A stretch of DNA of 64,000 nt from assembly GCF_021130785.1 (NCBI RefSeq), contig NC_060211.1:127756001-127820000 (forward strand), in the 5' to 3' direction. Of this stretch, positions 45,909 through 59,075 are shown one piece after another (position 1 is the first letter of the stretch; every line of letters begins with the position of its first letter). Position numbers and translations under genes: made by a program. The DNA is from Homalodisca vitripennis. Its lineage: Eukaryota > Arthropoda > Insecta > Hemiptera > Cicadellidae. The notes beneath the pieces were generated by a model. That model was given only the letters and a program-made list of their open reading frames with translations, was not told the origin of the DNA and made no database searches.

Positions 45909-46280
45909 ACATAAACTTCCACTATCAAACCTACAAGTTATTAGTAATTGTAATACTATTTAGTCTCAAGAGAAGAACTTTCTCATATCGTTCAGACACA
46001 TTGATTCAGTAAGTAATACTAAATTAAGTCTCTCAAGAAGGACTTCTCCATAACGAAATAATAATAAGGAAGGGACGCTATATTCGAGAAAGTATATCGT
46101 GCATTCACAGAAAGATAAATATGGATTTTTTTCTGTCAGTGTTAATTGAATTAAAATAGTTTAATCATTTTCTGTTACATATTTACAAGATAGGAGCACG
46201 AACCTAAATACACGAGAGTACGATCGTTGCTATATGATTTTTACGTGATGTCTGGTTTCGCGGAAATTTGTGTGGAAAAT
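45909..46280. other. Unannotated spacer
   Basis: AT-rich, nothing recognised. Confidence 0.5.
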
Positions 46281-46900
46281 TTCAAATATTTAGCTCATTT
46301 AATTGTCGAGATGTCCTACAGATAGACAGCCAATCAAACTGAAAAACATTTTTTACTTCACTACGGCAGCCAGCAAATATATTGTGTTGGCCTGCTGAGT
46401 GATAGGCTGCAATGACGCGTAGCCAAATTCCATCGAAATGCAATGTAATAGAACTTATTCTTGTCTATTAATTTGAAATTAAGTTTCATGCAAAATTTAA
46501 AAATCTACGGATGCGCTAAAATCATATCTTTTAACCGAATCTTAACACTGATTCTCCACTCTATAAGTAAAAAGTTACATTTTAAAATGTTATATGATTG
46601 TACTCAGTCTATTTACAATTTATTCTGTTATTTTTTCGTTGCTGTCATAGTTACCCATGAGACAAATGTAAAGATATTCACTAACGCACAGTCAAATGGG
46701 TTGATATACACCATCATTGAACTCACTGAAGTGTTAGTTACCTATATAAGGTTCAGTTACCTTCAAGCAAAATTTAAAGTGAATAGTTCATTTTATTTTC
46801 GATAAGAAGTGCGGACAGATAGACAGAAATAACATTTTTCTAGCCGCTCGAGTGATAGGCTTCGCTAACGCTCAGCCAATAATTACTGTTTCTGTGGTCT
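46281..46900 (+). repeat. Dispersed repeat B copy
   Basis: Contains 'gattgtactcagtctattta', 'gttacccatgagacaaatgt' and 'cactaacgcacagtcaaat', parallel to the minus-strand copies at 29795-30090 and 10460-10580, plus 'gtgataggcttcgctaacgc'. The 114-codon frame 46461-46805 belongs to the repeat and has no protein-like features. Confidence 0.6.
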
Positions 46901-47204
46901 GTCGCTAGATAGCATGCAGCAAGAACCTTTCAAGCGGCAACAGAATATTTAGCATTGGTACGAAATGAGGTCCGGAAAGTACTAGGCGTTTAGTATCTGC
47001 TACCCCATATATGCCAGCTTCAGCTGTTTTCTTATCGCGAAACGTCCTTGTTGCGCCGCACGTTGGATGTTTACAGTAGCGTGGGCATTGGTTTCCTGTT
47101 GACATGGAGAAGTGTGAACTCAGATGTTGAGATGCATTCCTTCGCCACATACTCGTAGTGTGTTTCTTATACCAAGTATTCTGGGCCGAATGTATTTTGT
47201 ACCG

Positions 47205-47440
47205 AATATTTTGATCACTTCCAAAAGGAATGGTATGAATTTGGAACAAAATTTTGGTATTATAGTTAGACATAAATAAAAGCGGTTGAAGATAAGGATA
47301 AGAAAATTTCATAGTATGCACGTGAAAGAAGACTGGGGGAATGCCATGTTTTTCATTCAAAAACAATTGCATTTTTCTAAAACTGATTAAAACATGTAAT
47401 TTAAAAAAATTGTATTTAAGTAGAAAGATGTAATTGTATA
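47205..47440 (+). repeat. Direct repeat, left copy (~235 bp)
   Basis: Shares with 48085-48320 'tattttgatcacttcc', 'tagttagacataaataaaag', 'cggttgaag', 'gaagactgggggaatgcca' and 'aaaacatgtaat'. Identity by eye is roughly 80-85%. The termini are not TG...CA, so it is not an obvious LTR. A 155-codon minus-strand frame (46905-47372) crosses it and is not convincing. Confidence 0.75.
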
Positions 47441-48084
47441 GGCTACTATTTTATTTTTGTTTGTCTATAAACCAGCACAAAATAAAAGCTAATATTAAAG
47501 TTATCAGTACACAAAGTACTTGCATCATGTGTAAAGGTTTAAAATAGTTTAACCCCTTCACAAAGCTAAGTTCAACACCTTCAGCTATTCACGTTGGCTG
47601 GCTTCACTCAATTTAAGCAATCCAGCCCAACTGTCCGGATGAAGCCGTACAGGCCAGTCATCATCTACAAGTTCCATAGCTGGAGTCGCGCTACCACATC
47701 ACATGTCGTGTCTTCTGACATCTCCCATTTGTACCTGTATTTCCAAAAGTTGTATCTGCCCACCCCTTGTACGAAATCGATTCCTTAACGAACACTCTTT
47801 CCCAGGAAAGTTCACCCCATAGACTTGTACGGATCCGATACGGTGTAGAAGTAATGGCATCCGAATGTCATCTGAATAAGACACAGGTCCCTTGTGTAAT
47901 ATCAAAATCAAAAGAAGGTCCGTTTAAGACTACCTTATTTTTTAACGCTGTTGGTAAACAAACCACTACTGCACGATTAATTATAAACATTAAAGGTGGT
48001 CCAATTGGTTAAAAATGTTTTTTTGAATTTTGGATATGAAAGTTTTTGACACAGCCATTAGAGATGCCATTTATGAAGATAGGA
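47441..48084. other. Spacer between the direct repeats
   Basis: A somewhat GC-richer 640-bp stretch with short frames on both strands (47594-47788, 47699-47911, 47767-48012). No domain recognised. Confidence 0.4.
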
Positions 48085-48320
48085 CAAATATTTTGATCAC
48101 TTCCCAAGGAATGGTAAGCATTTGAAACATCATTTTGGAAGTATGATAGTTAGACATAAATAAAAGCGGTTGAAGCTAAGGATAAGAACATTTCATGGTA
48201 TGTACATGAAAGAAGTCTGGGGGAATGCCACGTTTTTTCATTCAACAACAATTATATTTCTCAAAAACTTATTAAAAACATGTAATCTTCTTAAATTTTA
48301 TTTAACTAGACAGATGTACG
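48085..48320 (+). repeat. Direct repeat, right copy (~235 bp)
   Basis: Partner of 47205-47440 at an offset of about 880 bp, same orientation. Confidence 0.75.
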
Positions 48321-50699
48321 TTTCTTCGTCATAATAAATCAATAAAAATATGTTGCTTCGTAAGGTTGTCACTTATGTACATACTGTAAATACTTAGACT
48401 TTTGATCTTCAACTATTTTTATTTTGATATTATTAGCAAATTGCCAATATTTTCTACTGTTAATGACTGCAATTCTCGCGGGATTTATAACAATTGTTTT
48501 CAACTTTTTCTGTCTTCAGAAACGTCAAACTGAAGATGCATTATTAGTTTAGATATTTCATTCGCACAAAACTGATCATTATGTTACCACGTTGGCATGA
48601 TATAATCGTAACACTTTCAAACATGTAGAAAGTCCATAATCTTCAAACCTTACAGGATAAAAATATAAATTACTTTCTAAAATCGAGGACTTAATTTATT
48701 TACAATTAATCCGAAGTTATATTTGAAAACATATTCAGTTATAACGCTCTAGTTTTAAAAACGTTAAACGGCTTCTTTACTGAAACCTGAAAAGTTATCG
48801 TAAAATAAATAGGAATCAATGTTACTTGGAATTATTTGAAAATGTTACGAAAGTATCAGTTTTTATTTTCTTGTTAAATGCTCGAGATAAAATATTTTCC
48901 CTCACGCGCGAATGATTGCCATCCTTAAGTATAGTTTTAATTGTTAAGACTGTCTAACGACTCATTAAACAAGTACTGCCTCTGTACCAAGTTTACTCTG
49001 TACCTATTAAGAATTTTTATCGTGTTCACAGTTAATTGTTCCCGTGATGTTATATACCAGTTAAAAATGTGTACGTCCGCAGTTTTGAAGTTGTACGGGA
49101 TATCAGAAACGCATAAGAACAAACCAATATTGTAAATGGCCTTGTAAATAACTCTAAAAAATACTCTTTTTGCATTATAATGCATATATAACCATTTCTT
49201 TTCCAAACGTTGAATGGTAGATATTTTGGAACATTCAGAAAAATCTAAAAAGTAAGAGGATAGAAGTTGTTTGAAATTTACACGTATTATATGCTAAAAA
49301 TGTACTGGATTAGGTCTATCTTATTATGTTGGTTTCTGATTCACAAACAATCTCCCGAAAATTCCACAATGATACCATTGCCGTTTATCTGCCTAAAAAG
49401 TTTCACACAAAAAATCGATTGTACTAATTGTAGTACAATTGAATAACATGAGTAATATATAACACGCAATAAAGATAAAGATTAGTTTCATAAAATCTAA
49501 GTTATGCATAAAGTATCATAGATAATATAATACAGAACTATGGTTATGTTGACGAATAGTTATCATGTGATAATAGAGCATTTAGTTCATATCAAATGCA
49601 GTTAACTCACATAACGGCGATCGAGCCAAGTTTTTTCCTTTTTCTTCGGATGTGTAGCCTACGTTAATAAGTGAACTACACTGAACGGAGTGCGTGTCAA
49701 GGTACCTCATCATTTTTTTAATTGACTATAAGAGTTATACCATGATTTTGTTGCAGGTTATCTAGTTTTCTGTCAGATAGAGATGGTAACGCAACACGAG
49801 AGAGCTTGGTAGTGAAACTTAGAACCGACATTTAACATGGGCTTCCCGCTAAAAAGATGAAAATTGTTTTATTCTTTATTCTAAGTTTCATATGTTGTAA
49901 TGCCCATATCTACCTATGCTTTTTCTAGATATTTAGGAGGTAATATAACTGTTTAATTAGTTGGTTCAGGTGAATGAATGTTTTCGTAGCAGAAAGTATA
50001 CACTTGTCGGTTTGGATATTTGGATGAATGAGAGAGTAAATATGCTCGATTTATTAGAGGGATATTTCCACTTACAATAGAAATGTCATTACTTTCTGGT
50101 TAGTAATTTCATAAATCAATTGATCTTTGTCGTCTATGGAGGGCACGGAATCATAGTCTCCCCTTAGAGGAGTCTTAGTTAAATTGTCCTCAGCTCCGTC
50201 TTTGAGGCAAATGTTAGGATTTCCATTTCTATAATATTTACAACTCTATTTTATGAGGTATAAAATATCATGTTGTTGTTCAATTTAATATATGCGGTGT
50301 AAAAAAGTCCTGCACTGGTTTGGTAACTCCCGAACGTTTACAAGTAAAAAAATGAAACTTGGTACATCATTACTGCACCTATAAATCTACTTTTTGAAGT
50401 AACTTCTAATTTTTGTTATATGAAGGGAGTAGCCTGCAAGGACTCAAAAGGAAATGTTAAATGAGAGCATAGGTCGAGTAGTACATAAAATTAAAGGTCT
50501 TTATTAGGTACAATGCCACAAATCCGACCTCGCAGGGTTCTCTCTTAAAAGTATGCTGGTGTAAATTTTGAAACATTTACAATATAGGTCCTGCTCTAGA
50601 TGGTTTAATATTTTTGTTTTGGCTCAAGTTGTGAAAGTTAAACTTAGTAAATGAAAAGGTTTAGATTAGACATTCTCTTATCCAATTATTCGTAGATCC
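48321..50699. other. Unannotated AT-rich stretch
   Basis: No gene recognised. 50285-50420 ('gtaactcccgaacgtttaca', 'atgaaacttggtacatcatt') has the flavour of a dispersed retroelement terminal region, not assignable. Confidence 0.45.
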
Positions 50700-50945
50700 T
50701 AATTTTTACCATGCTTTCACGTACTACTTCAAGAGTAGAGACAGCATTTCTGTAGATCGTGCTATCATAGCTACATAACTGGTCAGGAGTTGTAACTTGT
50801 CTGACATCTTGACATCTGGGTCACGTGACAGGAAGTTATCGAATGTTTTTTTCCTGTGTATCCATTGCTGATCTGCAAGTGATGCTGATGGATCTATGTC
50901 AAATCTGTCCGGTACCAAATATTTACCCATTTTGTAAAGTTTCAA
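50700..50945 (-). pseudogene. Possible Gypsy-type retrotransposon gag fragment
   Basis: The minus-strand frame starts 'MGKYLVPDRFDIDPSAS' and continues 'WIHRKKTFDNFLSR' and 'DKLQLLTSYVAMIA'. This resembles the N-terminal gag pattern of certain arthropod Ty3/Gypsy elements ('P.RFDVDP.S..A..W.HW..TF.NF', then 'DKL..L..YVS'). Only about 75 codons remain. No pol, LTR or primer-binding site nearby. A lone decayed scrap, family call tentative. Confidence 0.45.
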
Positions 50946-52301
50946 ACGTTCCAGGAAGTTTAGTTTAATAAATTGTAGTAAAAAACAACGCTTAATGTAG
51001 TGGAGACATGACTACAACTTCGATTGAGCTTTATTAAATTAAAAGAATAGTACACAAAAGTAGATTACAACAGAGTGAACAATATGATTTTCTTTGTTTG
51101 AAGGTTATTTTTTTGGTTATTTTAATATGATTTTGGTGTCTTTTGTACCCAGCTGAATAACTAAATCGGCTGATATAACTCTACACACTTATTTTGCTGC
51201 ATTCTAGTATTTTATATTATGTTGTAGTTTGAAGTTAGTACCAAAATGTATTATTCGTAAAATTTATTGAATACTCTAGTATATTATTTCATTAATTTAA
51301 TTAAATTTACAAAATTCTCCTTTGTAGTTAATAAATTAGTATTTCCAGGATGTGAAACTTGTAATACAACAAACAAAAAGGTAGTAATAAATTGTGTGTG
51401 ACTATGCCACGCTTGTATTAACATTTGGATGTAGTTGAAAGAATGTATTTAGACTTAGTTTATTAATTAGTTATTTATTATTATTTTATTTGAACTGAAA
51501 AATGTGTACCTGATATATGCCTACTTCCGTTTGATAGATCGTAGGACCTATGGCTACTTAAAATATCATAGGACTCTATAGTGTAATATCATACACTATT
51601 TAAGTGTACTCACCAAGAAAGATTTCGGACATTGACTTTAGGATTCTTCCAGTGGTTTAAAATAGTTCAAGTATTATTGAATCCGTTGGGAATCAAATAA
51701 AATTGGAATGCACAGACAAAGTAGGTAGTGTTAGGTTGGTAGGCTATTATAAAAAACTTTCACTCCATCATTTCAGGGGCCCAGATTTTCTGCACTCTAC
51801 ACTTTTGGGACCAAAGTTCAACTATTCGGTTATTGTTCAGGAGATTGGAATATTTTTCAGTCGCCATGATTTTATCTCTAGGGCGTTTTGTATATCACTA
51901 AAACGTATAATGTTTATGAGGGCCCTAGTATTGTGAAGTAATATACTTTTTGAAGGCCTACTTTTACTGTAAATAAATGTTACTTTTGGAAGTATTTGTG
52001 AGTAGTGTTCATAAAAATGTTTGATGCCTATATCTAAGTAATGTAGATGGCATTTTTCATCCGAATCAGTCTACTAGATTTTGTGTGATTTAGCATAAAA
52101 GATCCAGACTTCGAGACATCCAGAATTCTTCACAAACTTTCGTATTTTGATAATATATAGGTTTAATGTGAGTTTCACGTATAACAGTCCCAACACCAAA
52201 CAATGTTTGATAACCATATTCGATATTAAAACATCTTTGTTACATAACATAAAAAATGGAACTTATTAAACATATCACTGGTCACCTTCTCGTTTGCTAA
52301 T

Positions 52302-52302
<1 letters not shown>
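50946..52302. other. Unannotated stretch
   Basis: AT-rich with no supportable gene. The 77-codon frame 51703-51936 is unremarkable. Confidence 0.5.

Positions 52303-52366
<64 letters not shown>
52303..52366. repeat. T64 homopolymer
   Basis: Uninterrupted run of 64 T. It abuts dispersed repeat A sequence to the right and could be the poly(A) tail of a minus-strand insertion, or simple slippage. Confidence 0.9.
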
Positions 52367-52370
<4 letters not shown>

Positions 52371-52439
52371 TTTTTCTAAGTCGTAACCTGATTTGATAAG
52401 CCGTTATTGTAGCCCTATGCTTAATGTACTTGAACTATG

Positions 52440-52870
52440 ACATTAAGCAAGCATATTTAGCTTTGCTCGTGTATGAGCACTTCTGGTTCAAGTGAATTAT
52501 ATTGTCAACGCCGATGTACAGTTTACCTTGTTGACACTATCAAGAAAATCTGCCAAAAGTGTATGTTTATAGCCATTGTACACGTGCATGTACTTAATAA
52601 TAAAGTGGTGTAACATTCAAGCTATAAGGCCAAACTGAAATTCATTTGAAAGACAAATATCCATAGAAAACTTAGCGCCTTCACATAGTGTGTGGTTATT
52701 ATACACAACTATCTCGTAATTGTAGTTTACAATGTGCAGGCGCTTCGATAACTTATATATTTTGCAGCGCCTCCTGGTGGTGAGTTACATCAATGGGCAT
52801 AGCATATAAACCTTCTACGTGGAAAAATACATATACATACAAATTTTCATAATGATCGGTCAAATAGTTT
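52440..52870 (+). repeat. Dispersed repeat A copy, longest
   Basis: 'gtatgagcacttctggttca' and 'aaaagtgtatgtttatagcc' match 19090-19190. It continues into 'gcgcctcctggtggtgagtt' and 'attttcataatgatcggtca' with 'agtttctgagttagttag', motifs typical of the 3' part of arthropod RTE/SINE-type repeats. No ORF. Confidence 0.6.
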
Positions 52871-55055
52871 CTGAGTTAGTTAGTTATATAGTTTAACAGC
52901 TCACTTGATAACAAGCACTCACTCCCTTGGCTGATAACATTTATAATAACACTTTGAAATCATCAACGGTAATAATTAGGTCGATTTACTCTGTTCATTC
53001 AGTAGATACACTGTTTTTCGTGCTTCCTGAAAGTAAAAGCTTACATTTCTTTTTGTTTGTATTATTTTTACACAAGAGAACAAAGGAACTTATAAATATT
53101 TTTATGTATGTTTACTTATTCGACCCCGTACTTGGCAGGCGAGTGGGTGTGAGCACATCTGTTCTTGTAATTTTTCCGGTTCGGGCTAACTTTCTTACGA
53201 TTCGTGTTTTACATTGAAAGTGCTCAGTTATACCACCCCACTTCTCTATGGAAAACTTTTAGAATCGTGGACACTTTAAAAAGTTTGGACTTTGGACAAA
53301 ATCTTTCGAATCTGGTTTTGATGTGTGAACATAGTGTAAGCCTTAAATACATGAGCCTTTTACCAAGAGTTACTCTTTTGAGAACTAAACAGAAATCATA
53401 CATTGATTATTGTAACTTGAGACGTAACTCGCTATTGTGTATATTATATAGATTATATGGGGAACAATTACCAGAGTACTATGTAACCCCTTTCAGACTT
53501 ACATCTGCTTTATTACAAACTCACAGGCACGGAAAACATTTCACATAAATTCCTGATTCATGCGTTCATAGCAATGATTTAAAACAATCCTAAATAAAAC
53601 CGTTATGTGCATATAATTGTTCTCCAACAGTAGGCTGTCAACTTTCATTGTTTATTGTAGTTTTTGTTTTGACTTCAAATTCCAACTTCAAATGTTTAGC
53701 AATGTTAATTATTTACATGTATAAAGTATTATTAATTTGTTGAACTAGTTTAGGCCCTTGGTTAATTTCTGTAATTAGAATCTTAAATAGTGTGTTTTGC
53801 TAAAGCGTATTTTAAAACTTTGGCTTACTGTAAAGGTTTAACATTAAACCCAGTTTTTTATCGTTGTTTGTTAAATGTTGTATTATATTTTTTACTGAAA
53901 TTTTTACTCTTCTTAATTGTTTTATCTGATCTGTTTTTGAGTATTGGCCCAATGACTGGCGTCCATTCCATTAGACAGCAGCTGCTGTTGGCTGTTTGCA
54001 ACTGTGCCTAGGTAGGCAACTTACACAGACATTACAAAATCTGTTAACACTCACATATAATTAAACTTATAGCATTATTAAATGCAGAACTCAAACTAAC
54101 TTGTGTCTTGAGTTCACCAAAGTACGATTCACCAAATAAAAACAAAATAGTTAGCAGTTAGCACTCCTTGGTTGGTAGTAGCTCCTTAGAGCTGGGGAAG
54201 TTTATTAGGCACTCAACCCAATACAAATTTAGTATTGAAAAGGGTGCAAATTAAAACAAGGGTTACATTGGTGGTGTTGTCTCATCAATGAGAATATATT
54301 TCATTATTGAACTCGGTGATGAACACACATGTTTATCCAGACCATTTAGGGTCTATTCTTATTGCTTCACAATTTTAACCTGATTCCAGTGGTCTTCTGT
54401 TCCATAATTCATAATTCACAGTCCATGTTTCCTCCCTCTTACCTGTTGTTCTGTGCTGTCCACTTTCCAATGTTGATCAAAATGTTATTTTGTCACAAGC
54501 CATAGAGATTGTAGTTGCTATAATGCCACTATTATAGTATACTGTAAGTAATGAATTCTCCCATCCTGCCACAAAAAGTTTATATTTATTTTATAAACTA
54601 ATGTAAATAAATTGTATGCATATTATTATATAAGGTAATCAATGTAAAGTTTTTGAAATTCTTGGTTTAAAAAAATCTACTGGACTTGTAAAAACCTAAG
54701 TTTCTAAAGACATGTTGTAGCTGAATAAATAAATAAACAGGTATTCCGAATTTCCATGACTTTTCGAGTTTTCCGCACTTTGACGAGTGTGCCCTAAGTA
54801 ATCAAAGTTAAACTGTATTTTCCTTTTTAAGAACAAGTATTAGGCTCTTACTAGAATAGGCTAATAACAGTTTCCTTACAGCGTATCATAAAGGTAAAAA
54901 GACTATTAAAGTAAAACTTTTCAACTGTAGATAAATATTAAAAAGTCTGGAGGTTTATTTTCCGAAACTCTCAATAGAACACAAATAAATCCTCAATACA
55001 ATTCTCATGAATGGCGCAGAGTTGAAGGGCCGGAGAGTATGCAAGTGGTCCTTTA
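52871..55055. other. Unannotated stretch
   Basis: Holds several open frames, the longest 114 codons (53204-53548), none with a recognised domain. 53380-53545 ('SLLCILYRLYGEQLPEYYVT') reads somewhat protein-like, but I cannot assign it and see no splice context. Confidence 0.4.
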
Positions 55056-55620
55056 TTAAAGCGGAGAGAGTTCATAGACGTGGACACTCGATCGATCCCA
55101 TCTCTGGCATTCTTTCAAGCGGGTGTGTTCTCTCCACCTATACAGGCGTTTAGCGGGAGAGATTAAATCGCTTTGTGGACTCACACGGGGGTTTCCATGG
55201 AAAAATGTCGCATGGGTAACCCACATGAAACATGACGGTATTACTCCCCACGCTGCCCTGTGTTGACGTAAAGTCGGTATTGAAATCCCAGGAGGTGCGT
55301 TAAAAGCTATTGACGAGCCGCAATGTCGCATGTAGTGTGAGTGGCCGGTGGGGTGGCGAGGGGTGGAGGCGGGGGCGGCATCGATCCCGTGACGTCACTA
55401 GTCCACAGTCAGCACTCGCCGTGAGCCCGAGGACGTGGTGACGCGGCGGAGACCGGCTACCATGGAGTGTCCCGTGGATATTCTCAGGGCGTCCCTCCCA
55501 GACTGGACATAGCACCGGTACCACCGCCCGTGAGTACAGAACAGTCTCACAGCTAATTATTGAGTAGTACTACTTGCCATGTGGATGGCTCCTCACCCCG
55601 CGCCATCTCACCGGCTTCTT
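55056..55620. promoter_or_regulatory. GC/CpG-rich patch, possible promoter and first exon
   Basis: Sharp rise in GC and CpG in an otherwise AT-rich region ('ggaggcgggggcggcatcga', 'gacgcggcggagaccggcta'). An ATG at 55462 has a good context (ctaccATGg) but stops after 16 codons. 68 bp downstream is a consensus-like splice donor, GTGAGT, at 55530. This could be a non-coding first exon with an upstream ORF. On the minus strand two overlapping frames (55056-55331, 55300-55524) are open, probably because GC-rich DNA has few stops. No TATA box stands out. Confidence 0.35.
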
Positions 55621-56908
55621 TCTCTCACACTCTCTCCCACCTGATCATTACTGCACATTTAACACTACTGTATGTCCATGTTTATAAAATTTGTCACTTA
55701 GTGCAGTAAATCTAGTTTTATAAGAACTCACGTAAAATCCGTAATAAATATTTATAATAACTATGTACGTGGTATTAATCCTATAGCTCTCTATCGTGAC
55801 TTTTATGATCTGTACAATTTTACTTACTCTCGTCCAATTTTTACTAGAGAGAGAGAGAGAGCAGAAGATGTATCCAAGTCCGTATTCAATAAATATGAAT
55901 TATTAGTGCAGTAGAAACAAATGAGACGTTCTAAAATCAAATCTGAATAAATAAATGAGAGCAATAACTTATGGTTTTGACTTTTCGTAAATGTGGCTTA
56001 ATGTTACTGTATGTGATTTAATAATAAGTATGTATTTAATTTCACTTTGTAAGTTCCACGTGGTGCAGAGTACGTAGATATCGCTCCTGAACAGGAAGTT
56101 CGCCACGTACTTATACGTTAGAAGTACAGGTATATTTCTACGTAATCGATTTCTTCTGTGTCCGTAATGTGTTGAAATATTCTTAATGCTGAATAGAAAA
56201 TTCGTAACTCACCAAATATGGTAAACCTGGTTAATTCATGAATGTATTACGTCGTTAGAATATGATCTAGTTGTAATACAAGAATTCATAGTTACGATGG
56301 AGTTCAATTCAGTCATATATCCCGTTGCAACCTGTTTAATATTGATAACATTAATTTTATTCTTGGACGAAAAAATTAAAAGCTGTAGAAGCTACTTCAC
56401 TAATGACTCTATCAGAATGAAAGCTCAATAAATTTGCATGACAACTAGTGTGACCTAATTGCATAATATAGGTTAGTGCGCAGTAAATTGAATGACAAGG
56501 TATATATAGCGTGTCCTCCACCCTAGAGTGTTTGTTGATTATTCAGCACGGTCTTGCAATTTAAAAGCCTATCGGAGTGTGCTAAAATTAATTTGATAAG
56601 AGCAAAGTTAACAAAACATTTTCTTCTTGACACAAACTTGTTACAGTAGAAACGTATGTGGACTAGATAAATATCGTAATGAAATTAATAGAACACAGGT
56701 TTGGAATATTCTTTATAATAATTAATTAATGAAATTTTATTCACAGTATGATGGCAGGGTATAAAGATTACAAAAAAATGGGAAAATAGTAATCTATTTC
56801 AGAGGCGAAATATGTATCATGTTAGTAGTGTATTACTCCATTACCTAGATTCCGATAAATGGACGGAACACTAGTGTTTTCCAATCCTCTTCTGCTGTGT
56901 GTGTGTTT

Positions 56909-56910
<2 letters not shown>
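55621..56910. other. Unannotated stretch
   Basis: AT-rich. If the patch before it is a first exon, this would be intron. No second exon was found. A short (GA)n run sits at 55849-55861. Confidence 0.45.

Positions 56911-56939
<29 letters not shown>
56911..56939. repeat. T29 homopolymer
   Basis: Uninterrupted run. It encodes a spurious poly-Lys in a minus-strand frame (56822-57022). Confidence 0.9.
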
Positions 56940-56943
<4 letters not shown>

Positions 56944-57044
56944 AAGGCGTTACCTGGCATGTAATCTGGATGTCATAATATTCAAAATTACTGCCACAAG
57001 CAAATGCCATACCCAACAACACGTGACCTGCAATAGTGGTTTAT

Positions 57045-59075
57045 CGTTTATAACTAGATGCCGAGATATTATTGTGAGCAATACCCATCATTTCACAATA
57101 TATGACCCATCAACAGTGGTGTCATAGTTCGTGTTACCTGGATGCTGAGATCTAATTGTAAGCAACACCCATCATCCCACTTACCATTTCTCTATAATAT
57201 ATGACCCATCAACAGTAGTAGTCTAATAGTTCGTGTTACCTGAATGCGAAGTTATTGTTGTGAGCAACACCCATCATCCCACTTACCATTTCACTACATA
57301 TGACCCATCAACAGTAGTCTAATAGTTCGTGTTACCTGAATGCGGAGTTATTGTTGTGAGCAACACCCATCATCCCACTTACCATTTCACTACATATGAC
57401 CCATCAACAGTAGTCTAATAGTTCGTGTTACCTGAATGCGGAGTTATTGTTGTGAGCAACACCCATCATCCCACTTACCATTTCACTATAATATATGACC
57501 CATCAACAGTAGTCTAATAGTTCGTGTTACCTGAATGCGGAGTTATTGTTGTGAGCAACACCCATCATCCCACTTACCATTTCACTAAATATGACCCATC
57601 AACAGTAGTCTAATAGTTCGTGTTACCTGAATGCGGAGTTATTGTTGTGAGCAACACCCATCATCCCACTTACCATTTCACTACATATGACCCATCAACA
57701 GTAGTCTAATAGTTCGTGTTACCTGAATGCGGAGTTATTGTTGTGAGCAACACCCATCATCCCACTTACCATTTCACTACATATGACCCATCAACAGTAG
57801 TATGATAGTCCGTGTTACTTCCATGCTGAGGTCTTATTGTGAGCAATACCCATCGTCCCACTTACAATTTCACTATATATGACCCATCAACAGTAGTATC
57901 ATAGTCCGTGTTACTTGCATGCTGAGGTCTCATTGTGAGCAATACCCATCGTCCCACTTACCATTTCACTATATATGACCCATCAACAGTAGTATCATAG
58001 TCCGTGTTACTTGCATGCTGAGGTCTCATTGTGAGCAATACCCATCGTCCCACTTACCATTTCACTATATAATATGACCCATCAACAGTAGTATCATAGT
58101 CCGTGTTACTTGCATGCTGAGGTCTTATTGTGAGCAATACCCATCGTCCCACTTACCATTTCACTATATAATATGACCCATCAACAGTAGTATCATAGTC
58201 CGTGTTACTTGGATGCTGAGGTCTTATTGTGAGCAATACCCATCGTCCCACTTACCATTTCACTATATAATATGACCCATCAACAGTAGTATCATAGTCC
58301 GTGTTACTTGCATGCTGAGGTCTTATTGTGAGCAATACCCATCGTCCCACTTACCAATTTCACTATATAATATGACCCATCAACAGTAGTATCATAGTCC
58401 GTGTTACTTGCATGCTGAGGTCTTATTGTGAGCAATACCCATCGTCCCACTTACCATTTCACTATATAATATGACCCATCAACAGTAGTATCATAGTCCG
58501 TGTTACTTGGATGCTGAGGTCTTATTGTGAGCAATACCCATCGTCCCACTTACCATTTCACTATATAATATGACCCATCAACAGTAGTATCATAGTCCGT
58601 GTTACTTGCATGCTGAGGTCTTATTGTGAGCAATACCCATCGTCCCACTTACCATTTCACTATATAATATGACCCATCAACAGTAGTATCATAGTCCGTG
58701 TTACTTGCATGCTGAGGTCTTATTGTGAGCAATACCCATCGTCCCACTTACCATTTCACTATATAATATGATCCATCAACAGTAGTATCATAGTCCGTGT
58801 TACTTGCATGCTGAGGTCTTATTGTGAGCAATACCCATCGTCCCACTTACCATTTCACTATATAATATGACCCATCAACAGTAGTATCATAGTCCGTGTT
58901 ACTTGGATGCTGAGGTCTTATTGTGAGCAATACCCATCGTCCCACTTACCATTTCACTATATAATATGACCCATCAACAGTAGTATCATAGTCCGTGTTA
59001 CTTGCATGCTGAGGTCTTATTGTGAGCAATACCCATCGTCCCACTTACAATTTCACTATATATGACCCTTCAACA
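57045..59075. repeat. Satellite array, about 21 units of ~98 bp, two classes
   Basis: The core 'tgacccatcaacagt' recurs 21 times from 57104 to 59063 at 95-102 bp spacing. Class A (about 57200-57800) has 'taatagttcgtgttacctga', 'gcggagttattgttgtgagc' and 'atcatccca'. Class B (about 57800-59060) has 'tatcatagtccgtgttactt', 'ctgaggtcttattgtgagca' and 'atcgtccca'. The classes meet abruptly at about 57800. Within B most units read CTTGCATGC, but those near 58208, 58508 and 58905 read CTTGGATGC, three then four units apart, which suggests multi-unit block duplication. The edge units (57045-57200, 59040-59075) are most diverged, as unequal crossing-over predicts. Non-coding. Confidence 0.95.

Noticed and set aside
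46905..47372. 155-codon minus-strand frame
   Set aside because: Crosses into a direct-repeat copy, no domain recognised, and the duplicate at 48085 does not keep the frame.
47205..48320. Small LTR retrotransposon
   Set aside because: Repeats lack TG...CA ends, the spacer is too short, and no primer-binding site or gag/pol is seen.
53204..53548. 114-codon plus-strand frame
   Set aside because: Reads somewhat protein-like at the end but matches no family I know. Left as unannotated.
55056..55524. Two minus-strand frames in the GC-rich patch
   Set aside because: GC-rich DNA has few stops by chance, and neither resembles a known protein.
56822..57022. Minus-strand frame with a poly-Lys tract
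   Set aside because: Product of the T29 run.
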